DNA of 40,703 bases, taken from assembly GCF_018063565.1 (NCBI RefSeq), contig NZ_JAGPBB010000031.1, forward strand, positions 1 through 40,703. The letters are read 5' to 3'. The notes below the pieces were generated by a model. It ran no database searches, was not told where the DNA came from, and saw nothing but the letters and a program-made list of their open reading frames with translations. Numbering within the stretch: the first letter of the stretch is position 1; each line of letters opens with the position of its first letter. Shown here piece after piece: positions 18,919 to 26,917 of this stretch. A program made the position numbers and the translations under genes. The DNA comes from Rhodoferax sp. Its GTDB lineage: Bacteria > Pseudomonadota > Gammaproteobacteria > Burkholderiales > Burkholderiaceae_C.

Positions 18919-19010
18919 AGCCACCTCCCGCCCAGCGGCGCTCTGATATCGCCATCAGACCGTAAAATTGCGGCCTTACGCAGCGCGCGCGTTTTTCATT
19001 CAACCGGGCC

Positions 19011-19955
19011 GTGTCCGACCCCTTGCCACTGAATATGCTGACCTTCCAACAAATCATTCTGAAACTGCAGTCGTATTGGGACGCCCAGGGCTGTGCACTA
19101 TTACAACCTTATGACATGGAAGTTGGCGCTGGCACCTCACACACCGCCACGTTTCTGCGGGCGCTCGGCCCGGAGCCCTGGCGATGCGCTTACGTGCAAC
19201 CCAGTCGCCGCCCCAAAGACGGGCGTTATGGCGAGAACCCGAACCGGCTGCAACATTACTACCAGTACCAAGTGGTGCTCAAGCCCGCGCCGAGCAATAT
19301 TCTGGAGCTGTATCTCGGCAGCCTGGAGGCACTTGGGTTTGATCTGAAAAAGAATGACATCCGCTTTGTCGAAGACGACTGGGAAAACCCGACGCTGGGA
19401 GCCTGGGGACTGGGATGGGAGGTCTGGCTCAACGGCATGGAAGTGACGCAGTTCACCTATTTCCAGCAGGTTGGTGGCATCGACTGCAAGCCCATCACCG
19501 GCGAAATCACCTATGGCCTGGAGCGCCTGGCCATGTATCTGCAGGGGGTGGACAATGTCTATAACCTGACCTGGACCGAAGGACCGGACGGCCGCAGACT
19601 GAGTTATGGCGACGTCTACAAGCAAAATGAGGTGGAACAGTCCACCTATAACTTTGAACACAGCGATGCTGACTTTCTGTTCACGGCCTTCACCGCACAT
19701 GAAAAACAGGCCAAACACCTGATGGACGCCCAACTGGCCTTGCCTGCCTATGAGCAGGTACTCAAATGTGCCCACAGCTTCAATTTGCTGGATGCACGCG
19801 GGGCTATCTCGGTGACCGAACGCGCCGCCTACATAGGCCGCATCCGCAACCTGGCACGAGGCGTTGCACAAAGCTACTTTGACAGCCGGGAGCGCCTCGG
19901 TTTCCCGATGGCACCACGCGAATGGGTCGCACAAATGTCCAAAAAAGCCGCCTGA
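19011..19955 (+). CDS. glyQ: Glycyl-tRNA synthetase alpha subunit
   Basis: GlyQ is the class II catalytic subunit of the tetrameric bacterial glycyl-tRNA synthetase. The 314-residue product contains [47 protein letters not shown], the motif 2-like [26 protein letters not shown], and [19 protein letters not shown]. All are strongly conserved. The frame starts with GTG at 19011; an ATG at 19035 (MLTFQQ) matches the family N-terminus better and may be the real start. A TAAAAT box lies at 18963-18968. glyS follows after 43 bases. Confidence 0.97.
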   Translation: MSDPLPLNMLTFQQIILKLQSYWDAQGCALLQPYDMEVGAGTSHTATFLRALGPEPWRCAYVQPSRRPKDGRYGENPNRLQHYYQYQVVLKPAPSNILELYLGSLEALGFDLKKNDIRFVEDDWENPTLGAWGLGWEVWLNGMEVTQFTYFQQVGGIDCKPITGEITYGLERLAMYLQGVDNVYNLTWTEGPDGRRLSYGDVYKQNEVEQSTYNFEHSDADFLFTAFTAHEKQAKHLMDAQLALPAYEQVLKCAHSFNLLDARGAISVTERAAYIGRIRNLARGVAQSYFDSRERLGFPMAPREWVAQMSKKAA

Positions 19956-19998
19956 CAGCGACACCCGTCGCAACAACCCGGTTGATGACCTGAATTGA

Positions 19999-22146
19999 AT
20001 GACCATGACCTCCCAAAATCTCCTCGTCGAACTGTTCGTTGAAGAACTGCCACCCAAGGCCCTGAAAAAACTGGGCGAAGCCTTTGCTGGACAACTCGCC
20101 GAACAATTGCGCCAACTGGGCCTGGCGGTTGCCACATCGCAGGTGACCGCCTTTGCATCGCCGCGCCGGCTGGGTGCCCACATTACCGACGTTGCCGCCA
20201 AAGCAGCCGACAAGTCGGTGCAGCAAAAACTGATGCCGGTCAGTGTCGGGCTGGATGCCAACGGGCTTGCCACCCCCGCTCTGCTGAAAAAACTGCAGGC
20301 CCTGGGTGCCGACGCATCAGACCCGGTTTTTGCCGTGGCAGCCTTGCGCAAGGCACCCGACGGCAAGGCCGACGCACTGTTTTACGACAGTCTGGTCGGT
20401 GGCGCCACCCTTGATATCGGCCTGCAACAGGCACTGGAGACCACTCTGGCGCGGCTGCCCATTCCCAAGATGATGAGTTACCAGCTCGAAACCGATTGCG
20501 AACTACCAGGCTGGAGCAGCGTCAACTTCGTACGCCCGGCCCATGGACTGGTCGCGCTGCATGGCAGCACCATTGTGCCGGTGCGGGCGCTCGGGTTGAC
20601 TGCCGGACGACGTACCCACGGTCACCGTTTTGAAGCCAGTCTGGCCGACATCGACCTGGCCGACGCCGACCAGTACGCCGCAATGTTGCGGCGTGACGGC
20701 GCGGTCATTGCCAGTTTTGCCGAGCGCCGCGCGGACATCGTTGATCAGCTCGCGCAGGCGGCCCGGCGCCTGGGGCCGGGTTATCAGGTGTTGCAGGACG
20801 ATGCCCTGCTGGATGAAGTGACCGCATTGGTCGAACGCCCCCATGTTCTGTGCTGCGCATTTGAGTCCCAGTTCCTTGAAGTGCCGCAAGAGTGCCTGAT
20901 TCTGACCATGAAGGCCAATCAAAAATACTTTCCGCTGCTCGATACACATGGCAAACTGACCCGGCATTTTCTGGTGGTGAGCAACATCAACCCGGCCGAC
21001 CCCAGCGCTGTGATCGAGGGCAACGAGCGGGTGGTGCGCCCGCGCCTGAGTGACGCCAAGTTCTTTTTTGACCAGGACCGCAAAAAATCACTCGCCTCGC
21101 GCGTGGCCGGGCTGGACAAGGTGGTGTACCACAACAAGCTGGGCACCCAGGGTGAACGCACCGAGCGTGTGCGCGCCATTGCGGGTTCCATTGCACGCCA
21201 TCTTGGCGACGATGCCCTGGTCAGTCAGGCTGATCTGGCGGCCCAGTTGGCAAAAACCGACCTGCTGACCGACATGGTAGGCGAGTTTCCGGAGCTGCAA
21301 GGCATCATGGGGGCCTATTACGCCCGACACGACGGACTGCCCGACACGGTCGCTCACGCCATTGAAGACCATTACAAGCCGCGTTTCGCTGGCGATGAAC
21401 TGCCGCGCAACACGGTCGGTCTGGTGGTTGCGCTGGCCGATAAGCTCGAAACCCTGACCGGCATGTTCGGCATCGGCAACCTGCCGACCGGCGACAAAGA
21501 CCCATTTGCGCTGCGCCGCCATGCTTTGGGCGTGATCCGTATGCTGGTCGAGCGCGATCTGGCCCTGCCGCTGCGGGACCTGATTGCGCTGGCGCTCCCG
21601 GCTTTTGGCAACAAGATTACGGACGCCAGTGTGGCATTGACCGATTTCTTCTACGACCGGCTGGCAGGTTCTCTGCGCGAGCAGGGCTTCAGCGCACTGG
21701 AGGTGGACGCAGTGCTGGCGCTGCAGCCACAGCGGCTGGGTGACATACCCAAACGACTGGCTGCCGTGCGTGCGTTTGCGGCGCTACCTGAAGCACCGGC
21801 GCTGGCCGCAGCCAACAAACGTATCAGCAACATTCTGAAAAAGGCCGATGCAGCCGCGGTGGCCGATGCTCATGTCAGCGAACTGTTACTACACGAGCCC
21901 GCTGAAATTGCGCTCAATCAAACCATGAAGGCGCTCAGCCCACGCGCTCAGGTCCAGTTTGACAGCGGTGATTTCGCTGCCTCACTGCAAACGCTGGCCG
22001 GTTTGCGCAAGCCGGTGGACGCGTTCTTTGATGGTGTGATGGTCAACGCCGAGGCGCTCGATCTGCGACTCAACCGCCTGGGTCTGCTCAAGACACTGCA
22101 CGAAGCGATGAACCGGGTAGCCGATCTGTCGCGGCTGGTCGCCTGA
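19999..22146 (+). CDS. glyS: Glycyl-tRNA synthetase beta subunit
   Basis: GlyS binds tRNA-Gly and completes the alpha2beta2 enzyme. The 715-residue protein begins NLLVELFVEELPPKAL and carries the family segments ECLILTMKANQKYFPLL, FFFDQDRKKSL, VVYHNKLGTQGERTERV and the HD-like DLLTDMVGEFPELQGIMGAYYARHDG. It ends with the anticodon-binding domain (FDGVMVNAEALDLRLNRLGLL). ATGs at 19999 and 20005 are both possible. It lies just after glyQ and 34 bases before gmhB on the same strand. Confidence 0.97.
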   Translation: MTMTSQNLLVELFVEELPPKALKKLGEAFAGQLAEQLRQLGLAVATSQVTAFASPRRLGAHITDVAAKAADKSVQQKLMPVSVGLDANGLATPALLKKLQALGADASDPVFAVAALRKAPDGKADALFYDSLVGGATLDIGLQQALETTLARLPIPKMMSYQLETDCELPGWSSVNFVRPAHGLVALHGSTIVPVRALGLTAGRRTHGHRFEASLADIDLADADQYAAMLRRDGAVIASFAERRADIVDQLAQAARRLGPGYQVLQDDALLDEVTALVERPHVLCCAFESQFLEVPQECLILTMKANQKYFPLLDTHGKLTRHFLVVSNINPADPSAVIEGNERVVRPRLSDAKFFFDQDRKKSLASRVAGLDKVVYHNKLGTQGERTERVRAIAGSIARHLGDDALVSQADLAAQLAKTDLLTDMVGEFPELQGIMGAYYARHDGLPDTVAHAIEDHYKPRFAGDELPRNTVGLVVALADKLETLTGMFGIGNLPTGDKDPFALRRHALGVIRMLVERDLALPLRDLIALALPAFGNKITDASVALTDFFYDRLAGSLREQGFSALEVDAVLALQPQRLGDIPKRLAAVRAFAALPEAPALAAANKRISNILKKADAAAVADAHVSELLLHEPAEIALNQTMKALSPRAQVQFDSGDFAASLQTLAGLRKPVDAFFDGVMVNAEALDLRLNRLGLLKTLHEAMNRVADLSRLVA

Positions 22147-22180
22147 GCACCAACGCCCAATCTCCCAACAGAGGCAACGC

Positions 22181-22753
22181 ATGAACTCGCTCAAACTGGT
22201 GATCGTCGACCGTGACGGCACCATCAACCAGGACAGCGCCGAATTCATCAAGTCGGCCGACGAATGGCACGCCCTGCCCGGCGCTCTGGAGGCGATCGCC
22301 CGCTTGAACCACGCAGGTTGGCATGTGGTGGTGGCATCCAATCAGTCCGGGCTGGGCCGTGGACTGTTCGAGGTGTCTGACCTCAACGACATGCACACCA
22401 AGATGCACCAGCAACTGGCCGCACTCGGTGGCCGCATCGACGCGGTGTTTTATTGCCCCCATGCTGCGGCTGACGCGTGCCATTGCCGCAAGCCCGAATC
22501 TGGCCTGTTCGAACAGATTGCCGAGCGTTACGGCATCAGCCTTAAAGGTGTCCCGGTCGTCGGCGACGCCCTGCGCGACTTGCAGGCCGGGGTGGCGATG
22601 GGGTGTGAGCCGCATTTGGTGCTGACCGGCAAGTCCTTGGGCTACCGTGGCAGCGCACTTCCGGAAAGCTTTCCGGTCAACACCCAGGTGCACACTGATC
22701 TGGCCGAGTTTGCCGAGTTTCTGCTCGCACGCGAAGCGCAAATGCTGGCATGA
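22181..22753 (+). CDS. gmhB: D-glycero-beta-D-manno-heptose-1,7-bisphosphate 7-phosphatase
   Basis: GmhB removes the 7-phosphate in the pathway to ADP-heptose for the lipopolysaccharide inner core. The 190-residue HAD-family protein opens with VIVDRDGTINQDS (nucleophile and acid/base aspartates), has VVASNQSGLGRGLF, the zinc-binding cysteine cluster YCPHAAADACHCRKPESG and GDALRDLQAG. An AGAGGCAACGCATG context supports the ATG at 22181. Its stop lies 13 bases before the plsC start. The glyQS-gmhB-plsC order is one I recall from related betaproteobacteria. Confidence 0.93.
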   Translation: MNSLKLVIVDRDGTINQDSAEFIKSADEWHALPGALEAIARLNHAGWHVVVASNQSGLGRGLFEVSDLNDMHTKMHQQLAALGGRIDAVFYCPHAAADACHCRKPESGLFEQIAERYGISLKGVPVVGDALRDLQAGVAMGCEPHLVLTGKSLGYRGSALPESFPVNTQVHTDLAEFAEFLLAREAQMLA

Positions 22754-22766
22754 GCAAGGTCTGCTG

Positions 22767-23501
22767 ATGGCCTGGATCCGGTCCGTGTTGCACATGGTAT
22801 GGATGGTGGTGACTGTCATTCCCTGGACGCTGGCGGTACTGCTGACCTCCATCGTGGCCTCGCGCACGACCACCTGGTGGGTGGCCGTGAACTGGTTCCG
22901 TGTGGTGATGCTGGGTACGCGCTGGATTCTTGGGGTGCGCATGGAGGTGCAAGGCATGGAACATCTGCCGCTGGGCAAGACCAGCGCCGCGGTGCTTCTT
23001 GCCAAACACCAGTCGGCGCTGGAGACCCTGTGGCTTCCCACCCTGATGACGCACCCACTGGCCTTTGTGTTCAAACGCGAGCTGCTCAAAATTCCGTTTT
23101 TTGGCTGGTCGATGGCGCGGCTGGACATGATCCACATCGACCGTGAGTCACGCGCCGCCGCCATGAAACACGTGATCGAGCAGGGTCGCCGGCTGTTGGC
23201 ACAAGGCAACTGGGTGCTGATGTTCCCTGAAGGCACGCGTATCCCGCGCGGTGAAGAGGGCACGTACCAGACGGCCGGCACCCGTCTGGCGGTTGAAACC
23301 GGCGCGCCGGTGGTGCCGATTGCGGTGGCCACCGCGCGCTGCTGGCCACGGACTGGTTTTGTCAAATACCCCGGCGTGGTACGGGTGTCCATCGGACCCC
23401 TGATGCCCAGCCAGGGACAGGATCCCAAGGTCCTGATGCGCCAGGCGCAGGCCTGGATCGAAGCCGAAATGCGCCGTATCGACCCCGAAGCCTACCCTTA
23501 A
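22767..23501 (+). CDS. plsC: 1-acyl-sn-glycerol-3-phosphate acyltransferase (PlsC-like)
   Basis: PlsC acylates lysophosphatidic acid to phosphatidic acid at the membrane. The 244-residue product has an N-terminal hydrophobic helix (VLHMVWMVVTVIPWTLAVLLTS) and the acyltransferase domain. The catalytic box reads KHQSALETLW: H81 with E86 where most family members have HX4D. Block 3 is FPEGTRIPRG, and the terminal VVPIAV segment is also present. The HX4E variant also occurs, to my recollection, in other betaproteobacterial PlsC proteins. The ATG at 22767 was chosen because the longer open frame (from 22647) overlaps gmhB. Confidence 0.92.
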   Translation: MAWIRSVLHMVWMVVTVIPWTLAVLLTSIVASRTTTWWVAVNWFRVVMLGTRWILGVRMEVQGMEHLPLGKTSAAVLLAKHQSALETLWLPTLMTHPLAFVFKRELLKIPFFGWSMARLDMIHIDRESRAAAMKHVIEQGRRLLAQGNWVLMFPEGTRIPRGEEGTYQTAGTRLAVETGAPVVPIAVATARCWPRTGFVKYPGVVRVSIGPLMPSQGQDPKVLMRQAQAWIEAEMRRIDPEAYP

Positions 23502-23519
23502 GCCACAACCCGCGTCACC

Positions 23520-24449
23520 ATGCTGCCGCTGTTGCGCTACACCCTCGATTTATTTGAGTCTTTTCAGGCTCAAGCGCATACTCCTGCAAGCGTCGGTGCT
23601 ATTGAAAAATCACTTGATACGGCGCCATCGTCTGCCCCTGCCATCGCACTTACAGACCTGTCCTTCCAGTCCACACCCGGCATATGTGCGCCGCTGAAAC
23701 ACCCCAAAGCCAATCGTGAAAGCACGCTCAACGGTACACGGGTGGCGTATCTGTTCCAGCGCAGTCGTCGCCGCAGCGTGGGCTTCAGCGTTGGCCCTCA
23801 AGGGCTGACCGTTCGCGCGCCGTCATGGCTGACCCTGCGTGATGTGGATGCGGCCATCCAAACGAAAACTGACTGGATTCTGCGCAAAATGCAAGAAGCC
23901 AGCCAGCGCGAAACCCAACGGTCGCAATCCACCATTGTTTGGCGTGATGGTGCGCACTTAAGTTACTTGGGTCAACCGCTGCAGATCAGACTCGACCCGG
24001 AGCACCGGCTGTGTGCAGCGCACTTGTTTGTCCTATCCGCTCAGGGGGATCCGGGGCCGTGTGCCGTTTTATGCATCAGCTTGCCGCACCACGCCACTGC
24101 CGAGCAGATTCGTGATGCGGTTCAGGCCTGGATGCTGCGCCAGGCGCGCCAGATTTTTCAGCAGCGGCTTGATCACTTCGCACCGCTGCTGGGTGTGCAG
24201 TGGAAAAAACTCGGCCTCAGCGGGGCCGACACACGCTGGGGCAGTGCCAGTCGCGATGGTTCGATTCGCCTGAACTGGCGATTGCTGCATTTCGACATGG
24301 CACTGATCGACTATGTGGTGGCCCATGAGCTGAGCCATTTACGCGAAATGAACCACAGCCCACGCTTCTGGGCTAACGTTGGCTCGCTGCTACCCAACTA
24401 TGCACAGTTGCGCCTGAGGCTCAAAACCCAGGCTGCGCCACCATGGTGA
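23520..24449 (+). CDS. YgjP-like M48 family zinc metallopeptidase
   Basis: A 309-residue protein whose C-terminal half is the YgjP/DUF45 metallopeptidase domain. It has GFSVGPQGLTVRAPSWLTLRDVDAAIQTKTDWI, the WGSASRDGSIRLNWRL segment, and the zinc motif VAHELSHL (H269, E270, H273) followed by MNHSPRFW. Family members are predicted peptidases of unknown substrate. The first about 65 residues are not part of the domain. Bases 23561-23610 there resemble a decayed copy of the dispersed hairpin repeat read through in frame (FQAQAHTPASVGAIEKS). The ATG at 23520 lies 18 bases after plsC, so it is probably cotranscribed. Confidence 0.88.
   Translation: MLPLLRYTLDLFESFQAQAHTPASVGAIEKSLDTAPSSAPAIALTDLSFQSTPGICAPLKHPKANRESTLNGTRVAYLFQRSRRRSVGFSVGPQGLTVRAPSWLTLRDVDAAIQTKTDWILRKMQEASQRETQRSQSTIVWRDGAHLSYLGQPLQIRLDPEHRLCAAHLFVLSAQGDPGPCAVLCISLPHHATAEQIRDAVQAWMLRQARQIFQQRLDHFAPLLGVQWKKLGLSGADTRWGSASRDGSIRLNWRLLHFDMALIDYVVAHELSHLREMNHSPRFWANVGSLLPNYAQLRLRLKTQAAPPW
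23561..23612. repeat. Dispersed repeat copy C, in frame inside the YgjP-like gene
   Basis: Read on the minus strand this stretch gives ATTTTTCAATAGC, then ACGCTT, then ATGCGCTTGAGCCTGAAAA. It follows copies A and B (AATAGC...AGCGCTT...AAGCGCTAGAGGC) position by position with the same overall length, and shares the GCTAT-GAAAAAT flank with copy B. The hairpin arms carry substitutions. It encodes low-complexity residues ahead of the peptidase domain. Confidence 0.55.
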
Positions 24450-24456
24450 TATGGGG

Positions 24457-24486
24457 CGGGCGCTGCACAATGGCTGACAGCGCCCG
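24457..24486. terminator. Hairpin between convergent YgjP-like gene and porin
   Basis: CGGGCGCTG (24457-24465) and CAGCGCCCG (24478-24486) form a perfect 9-bp stem with a 12-base loop, in the 49-base gap between convergent stops. No strong T tract follows on either strand, so termination strength is uncertain. Confidence 0.6.
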
Positions 24487-24498
24487 GGTTTGATCGCC

Positions 24499-25521
24499 TT
24501 AGAACCTGTGGCGCACACCCACGCCGTAACTGGTGCCTGACGTCAGTGAGGTGATCTTGTCTTGCATCAGCATGGCATAGACGTCAGTGCGCTTGGACAG
24601 GTTGTAGTCATAACCGACCGTCATGGTGTCACGCTTGGCACCACCTGAAATCTTGGTACTGGCAAATCCGGCCAGCAACTTGCCACCACCCAGGGGTGCC
24701 GCTGCGCCGACCGATGTCGTTTTGCGATCCGCCACACCTGTAGCGTCGGAGCTGGCCACGCCATAGGTCAAATAGGCTTTCACAACACCAGCGTCGTACG
24801 TGCCACCCAACATCCAGTCAGTACGGGTGTCGCTCAGTGCGGCCGACGCAAAGGGATTGCTGATCTGGTCACGCTCCCAGAAGGCGGTCAGGCCCACCGG
24901 CCCTGCCGAGTAGAAGACATTCAGACCAATGTTGTGCTTGCTGCTACCGGCAATCTCACCCAACTGGTAGTGAAGGTTGCCTTTCAATCCGCCAAAGGTC
25001 GGGGTTGAGTAAGTGATTTGATTGGACCAACCGGTATCTGCAGGCACTGTCCCCAGCCAGTAACGCGCCGTGGTTGGGCCTAAGGGCACGCTCGCATGCA
25101 GCACCAAAGGCGAGAACGTGTAGGAGTCGCCGAACGGGTTGAACAGGATGGTGGGCAAGAAGTTGGGCGCCTTGCTGCGACCGAGCGTCAACGCACCCCA
25201 ACCACCCGACAGACTCACATTCGCATCGCGTGAAAACTGCTGCTCACCAAAACGCCCGGTGGCACCTGTGTCGGTCTGAAAAAACGAGGTGAATAAAAAG
25301 CTCGCCTTCATCCCGCCGCCCAGATCCTCTGATCCGCCCATACCCCACCAGGAGGTGGTCATGCCGCCGCTGTTCAATTTGGTGACGCTGCTGGCTTCTC
25401 CCGCCATGCGCATAGAGCCAACATAGGCATCAACCAGGCCCATCAGTTGAACCGAACTTTGTGCCTGGGCGGTCAAAGCACAGAAAGACACACAGGCTGC
25501 GGCGACGAATGATTTTTTCAT
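24499..25521 (-). CDS. Outer-membrane porin (Gram-negative porin family)
   Basis: A 340-residue general porin for small hydrophilic solutes. It has a signal peptide (MKKSFVAAACVSFCALTAQA, cleavage after AQA) and begins SSVQLMGLVDAYVG, as in betaproteobacterial 16-strand trimeric porins. The PEFGxL-like region is replaced by the related GALTLGRSKAPNF. Alternating amphipathic strands run to the terminal phenylalanine of GVGVRHRF, the outer-membrane assembly signal. I chose the ATG at 25521; the longer open frame upstream crosses the promoter at 25568-25596. Specificity cannot be told. Confidence 0.93.
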   Translation of the reverse strand: MKKSFVAAACVSFCALTAQAQSSVQLMGLVDAYVGSMRMAGEASSVTKLNSGGMTTSWWGMGGSEDLGGGMKASFLFTSFFQTDTGATGRFGEQQFSRDANVSLSGGWGALTLGRSKAPNFLPTILFNPFGDSYTFSPLVLHASVPLGPTTARYWLGTVPADTGWSNQITYSTPTFGGLKGNLHYQLGEIAGSSKHNIGLNVFYSAGPVGLTAFWERDQISNPFASAALSDTRTDWMLGGTYDAGVVKAYLTYGVASSDATGVADRKTTSVGAAAPLGGGKLLAGFASTKISGGAKRDTMTVGYDYNLSKRTDVYAMLMQDKITSLTSGTSYGVGVRHRF

Positions 25522-25567
25522 GATGAATCTCAAGGTAGTAAATGAAATTTTGAGTGCATGGAGCGTG

Positions 25568-25596
25568 AATCTAACCAACGCGCCATAAAATGTCAA
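25568..25596 (-). promoter_or_regulatory. Sigma70-type promoter of the porin gene
   Basis: On the minus strand a perfect TTGACA -35 box (25591-25596) stands 17 bases from TAGATT (25568-25573, four of six consensus bases). Transcription would start near 25561, giving a leader of about 40 bases before the ATG at 25521. Confidence 0.75.
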
Positions 25597-25989
25597 TGCA
25601 AATTTCATGCCAAGGTTTCCGATGAGATCCGAAAATTCTGCCTCAACGGGGTGTCGGCGCTTCTTTTGCGGCGTCATGCTGGCTCCCGTCTGGGTTGCGC
25701 AGTGCTCGAATACCAATTCCGATATCAATATCAAGTCTGTTTTCTCGTTGTGATAGACCGCGACCAGCCGCTTTGCCGGCCGGATAACGGAAATTCGATA
25801 TTCATTCTTTGCACGACAGCCGACATCGAGGTCGAGGCGGGTTTGGCCAGGGCCGATTTCTGGCGCCCCACGTGGCCCCCCGTCCATACCCGCCTCTGCG
25901 CCCGTACCATCGCTGAGTCAAGGCAGTCGCCGCGCAAACCACTCCGGCAACCAGAGCCGCCAATTTGTGCGCCATAATCCGCGATCATA
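25597..25989. other. Non-coding gap between porin and liuR promoters; no gene seen
   Basis: About 390 bases lie between the porin promoter and the liuR operator. Open frames cross it on both strands, but they are arginine-, cysteine- and proline-rich with no recognisable domain or ribosome site, so I do not call a gene. The part around 25708-25805 is AT-richer and has GATATC/GATATT motifs (25718-25733, 25796-25803), which could be regulator sites. I see no clear RNA structure. Confidence 0.5.
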
Positions 25990-26011
25990 TTGACGTTAAC
26001 GTCAACGTCAA
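25990..26011. promoter_or_regulatory. LiuR-type operator: perfect 16-bp palindrome plus extra half-site
   Basis: TTGACGTTAACGTCAA at 25990-26005 is a perfect palindrome. A further ACGTCAA half-site at 26005-26011 shares one base with it. It lies 27 bases before the MerR-family start at 26032. A TTGACGT...ACGTCAA-like form agrees with what I remember of LiuR binding sites upstream of branched-chain degradation genes. MerR-type proteins usually bind such palindromes in the promoter spacer. Confidence 0.75.
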
Positions 26012-26031
26012 GCGCCTCTATCGCCTTCAAC

Positions 26032-26472
26032 ATGCCTCAAACTTACAGTATCAGCGACCTGGCCAAGGAGTTCGACTTGACCACTCGGGCCATGCGCTTT
26101 TACGAAGACATGGGGTTGCTGCAACCTGAACGCAGTGGTCCCGGTGGACGCAGCCGTGTTTACAGTGGCCGCGACCGCACTCGCCTCAAACTGACCTTGC
26201 GTGCAAAACGCCTGGGCTTGAGTCTGACCGAGGCCAAAGACATCATCGATATGTATGACAGTCCGCGCGACACCGGGCCACAACTCGAAAAGTTCTTGCT
26301 GGTCATCGCGCTGCACCAAAAGCAGCTGGAAGCCCAGATGAAAGACCTGCAAGCGAATCTGGACGAACTCAAGGTGCACCAGCGCGAAGCGCGCGCCTTG
26401 TTGGCAAAAATTGAAAAATCGGCTGTCGAACCTATCCATAACGCAACGGGAACCTCCAATGACTCCGCATGA
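26032..26472 (+). CDS. liuR: MerR-family regulator, LiuR-like
   Basis: A 146-residue MerR-type regulator with the winged-helix domain at the N-terminus (YSISDLAKEFDLTTRAMRFYEDMGLLQPERSG, then RVYSGRDRTRLKLTLRAKRLGLSLTEAKDIIDMYD). A long C-terminal dimerisation helix follows (QLEKFLLVIALHQKQLEAQMKDLQANLDELK). It lacks the cysteine metal site of classical MerR sensors, as LiuR does. Its neighbours, isovaleryl-CoA dehydrogenase and a thioesterase, and the palindrome upstream support control of leucine/isovalerate catabolism, probably with an acyl-CoA as ligand. I chose the ATG at 26032; an in-frame TTG at 25990 lies in the operator. Its end overlaps the thioesterase start by 14 bases. Confidence 0.85.
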   Translation: MPQTYSISDLAKEFDLTTRAMRFYEDMGLLQPERSGPGGRSRVYSGRDRTRLKLTLRAKRLGLSLTEAKDIIDMYDSPRDTGPQLEKFLLVIALHQKQLEAQMKDLQANLDELKVHQREARALLAKIEKSAVEPIHNATGTSNDSA

Positions 26473-26893
26473 TGTCCTCTGGACCCGCGTGCAGAACAGC
26501 CTGGACCGCCAAGGGATGATGCGCCACTTGGGCGTGCGCCTGCTGCGGGTGGAACCCGGGCTGGTAGAACTGGCACTGCCTTACTCGGACAAGGTCACAC
26601 AACAACAGGACGGCTTTCACGGCGGTGCCATGGGTGCGCTGGCCGACATTGCCGGTGGCTATGCGGGTCTCACCATGGCTGCAGACGGCATGGAAGTGAC
26701 CACCGTTGAATACAAAGTCAATTTTCTGGCGGCCTTTCGCGACGGCGAACTGCGTGCCATCGGCCGCGTGGTCAAGGCCGGGCGGCGCATCATTGTGACC
26801 ACCGCCGAACTGGTGCATGTCGACGCCCAAGGCACGCAGAACCCCTGCGCGGTGATGCAGCAAACCCTGATGCCCGTGCCAAAAACCTATTGA
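26459..26893 (+). CDS. PaaI-type hotdog thioesterase
   Basis: A 144-residue single-hotdog protein of the PaaI/YbgC type, probably hydrolysing acyl-CoA thioesters. The helix HGGAMGALADIAGGYAGL holds the family's HGG and the acidic Asp that acts as general base or nucleophile. The strands VTTVEYKVNFLAAFRDGELRAIGRVVKAGRRI and VTTAELV complete the fold. The ATG at 26459 was chosen because it starts MTPHDVLW, and the gene overlaps liuR. In this operon it may release CoA from isovaleryl-CoA or methylcrotonyl-type intermediates, or prevent their build-up; the substrate is inferred. Confidence 0.88.
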   Translation: MTPHDVLWTRVQNSLDRQGMMRHLGVRLLRVEPGLVELALPYSDKVTQQQDGFHGGAMGALADIAGGYAGLTMAADGMEVTTVEYKVNFLAAFRDGELRAIGRVVKAGRRIIVTTAELVHVDAQGTQNPCAVMQQTLMPVPKTY

Positions 26894-26917
26894 AAAGCAA
26901 ACCCAGGAGACACCCCC

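Noticed and set aside
22088-23428. 446-codon open frame antisense to gmhB and plsC
   Set aside because: Spans two well-supported genes on the other strand and has no domain.
25558-25977. 139-codon open frame in the porin-liuR gap
   Set aside because: Starts inside the porin promoter, is Arg/Cys/Pro-rich, with no domain and no ribosome site.
25731-26033. 100-codon minus-strand open frame crossing the LiuR operator
   Set aside because: Runs through the palindrome and has no recognisable feature; operator function explains the sequence better.
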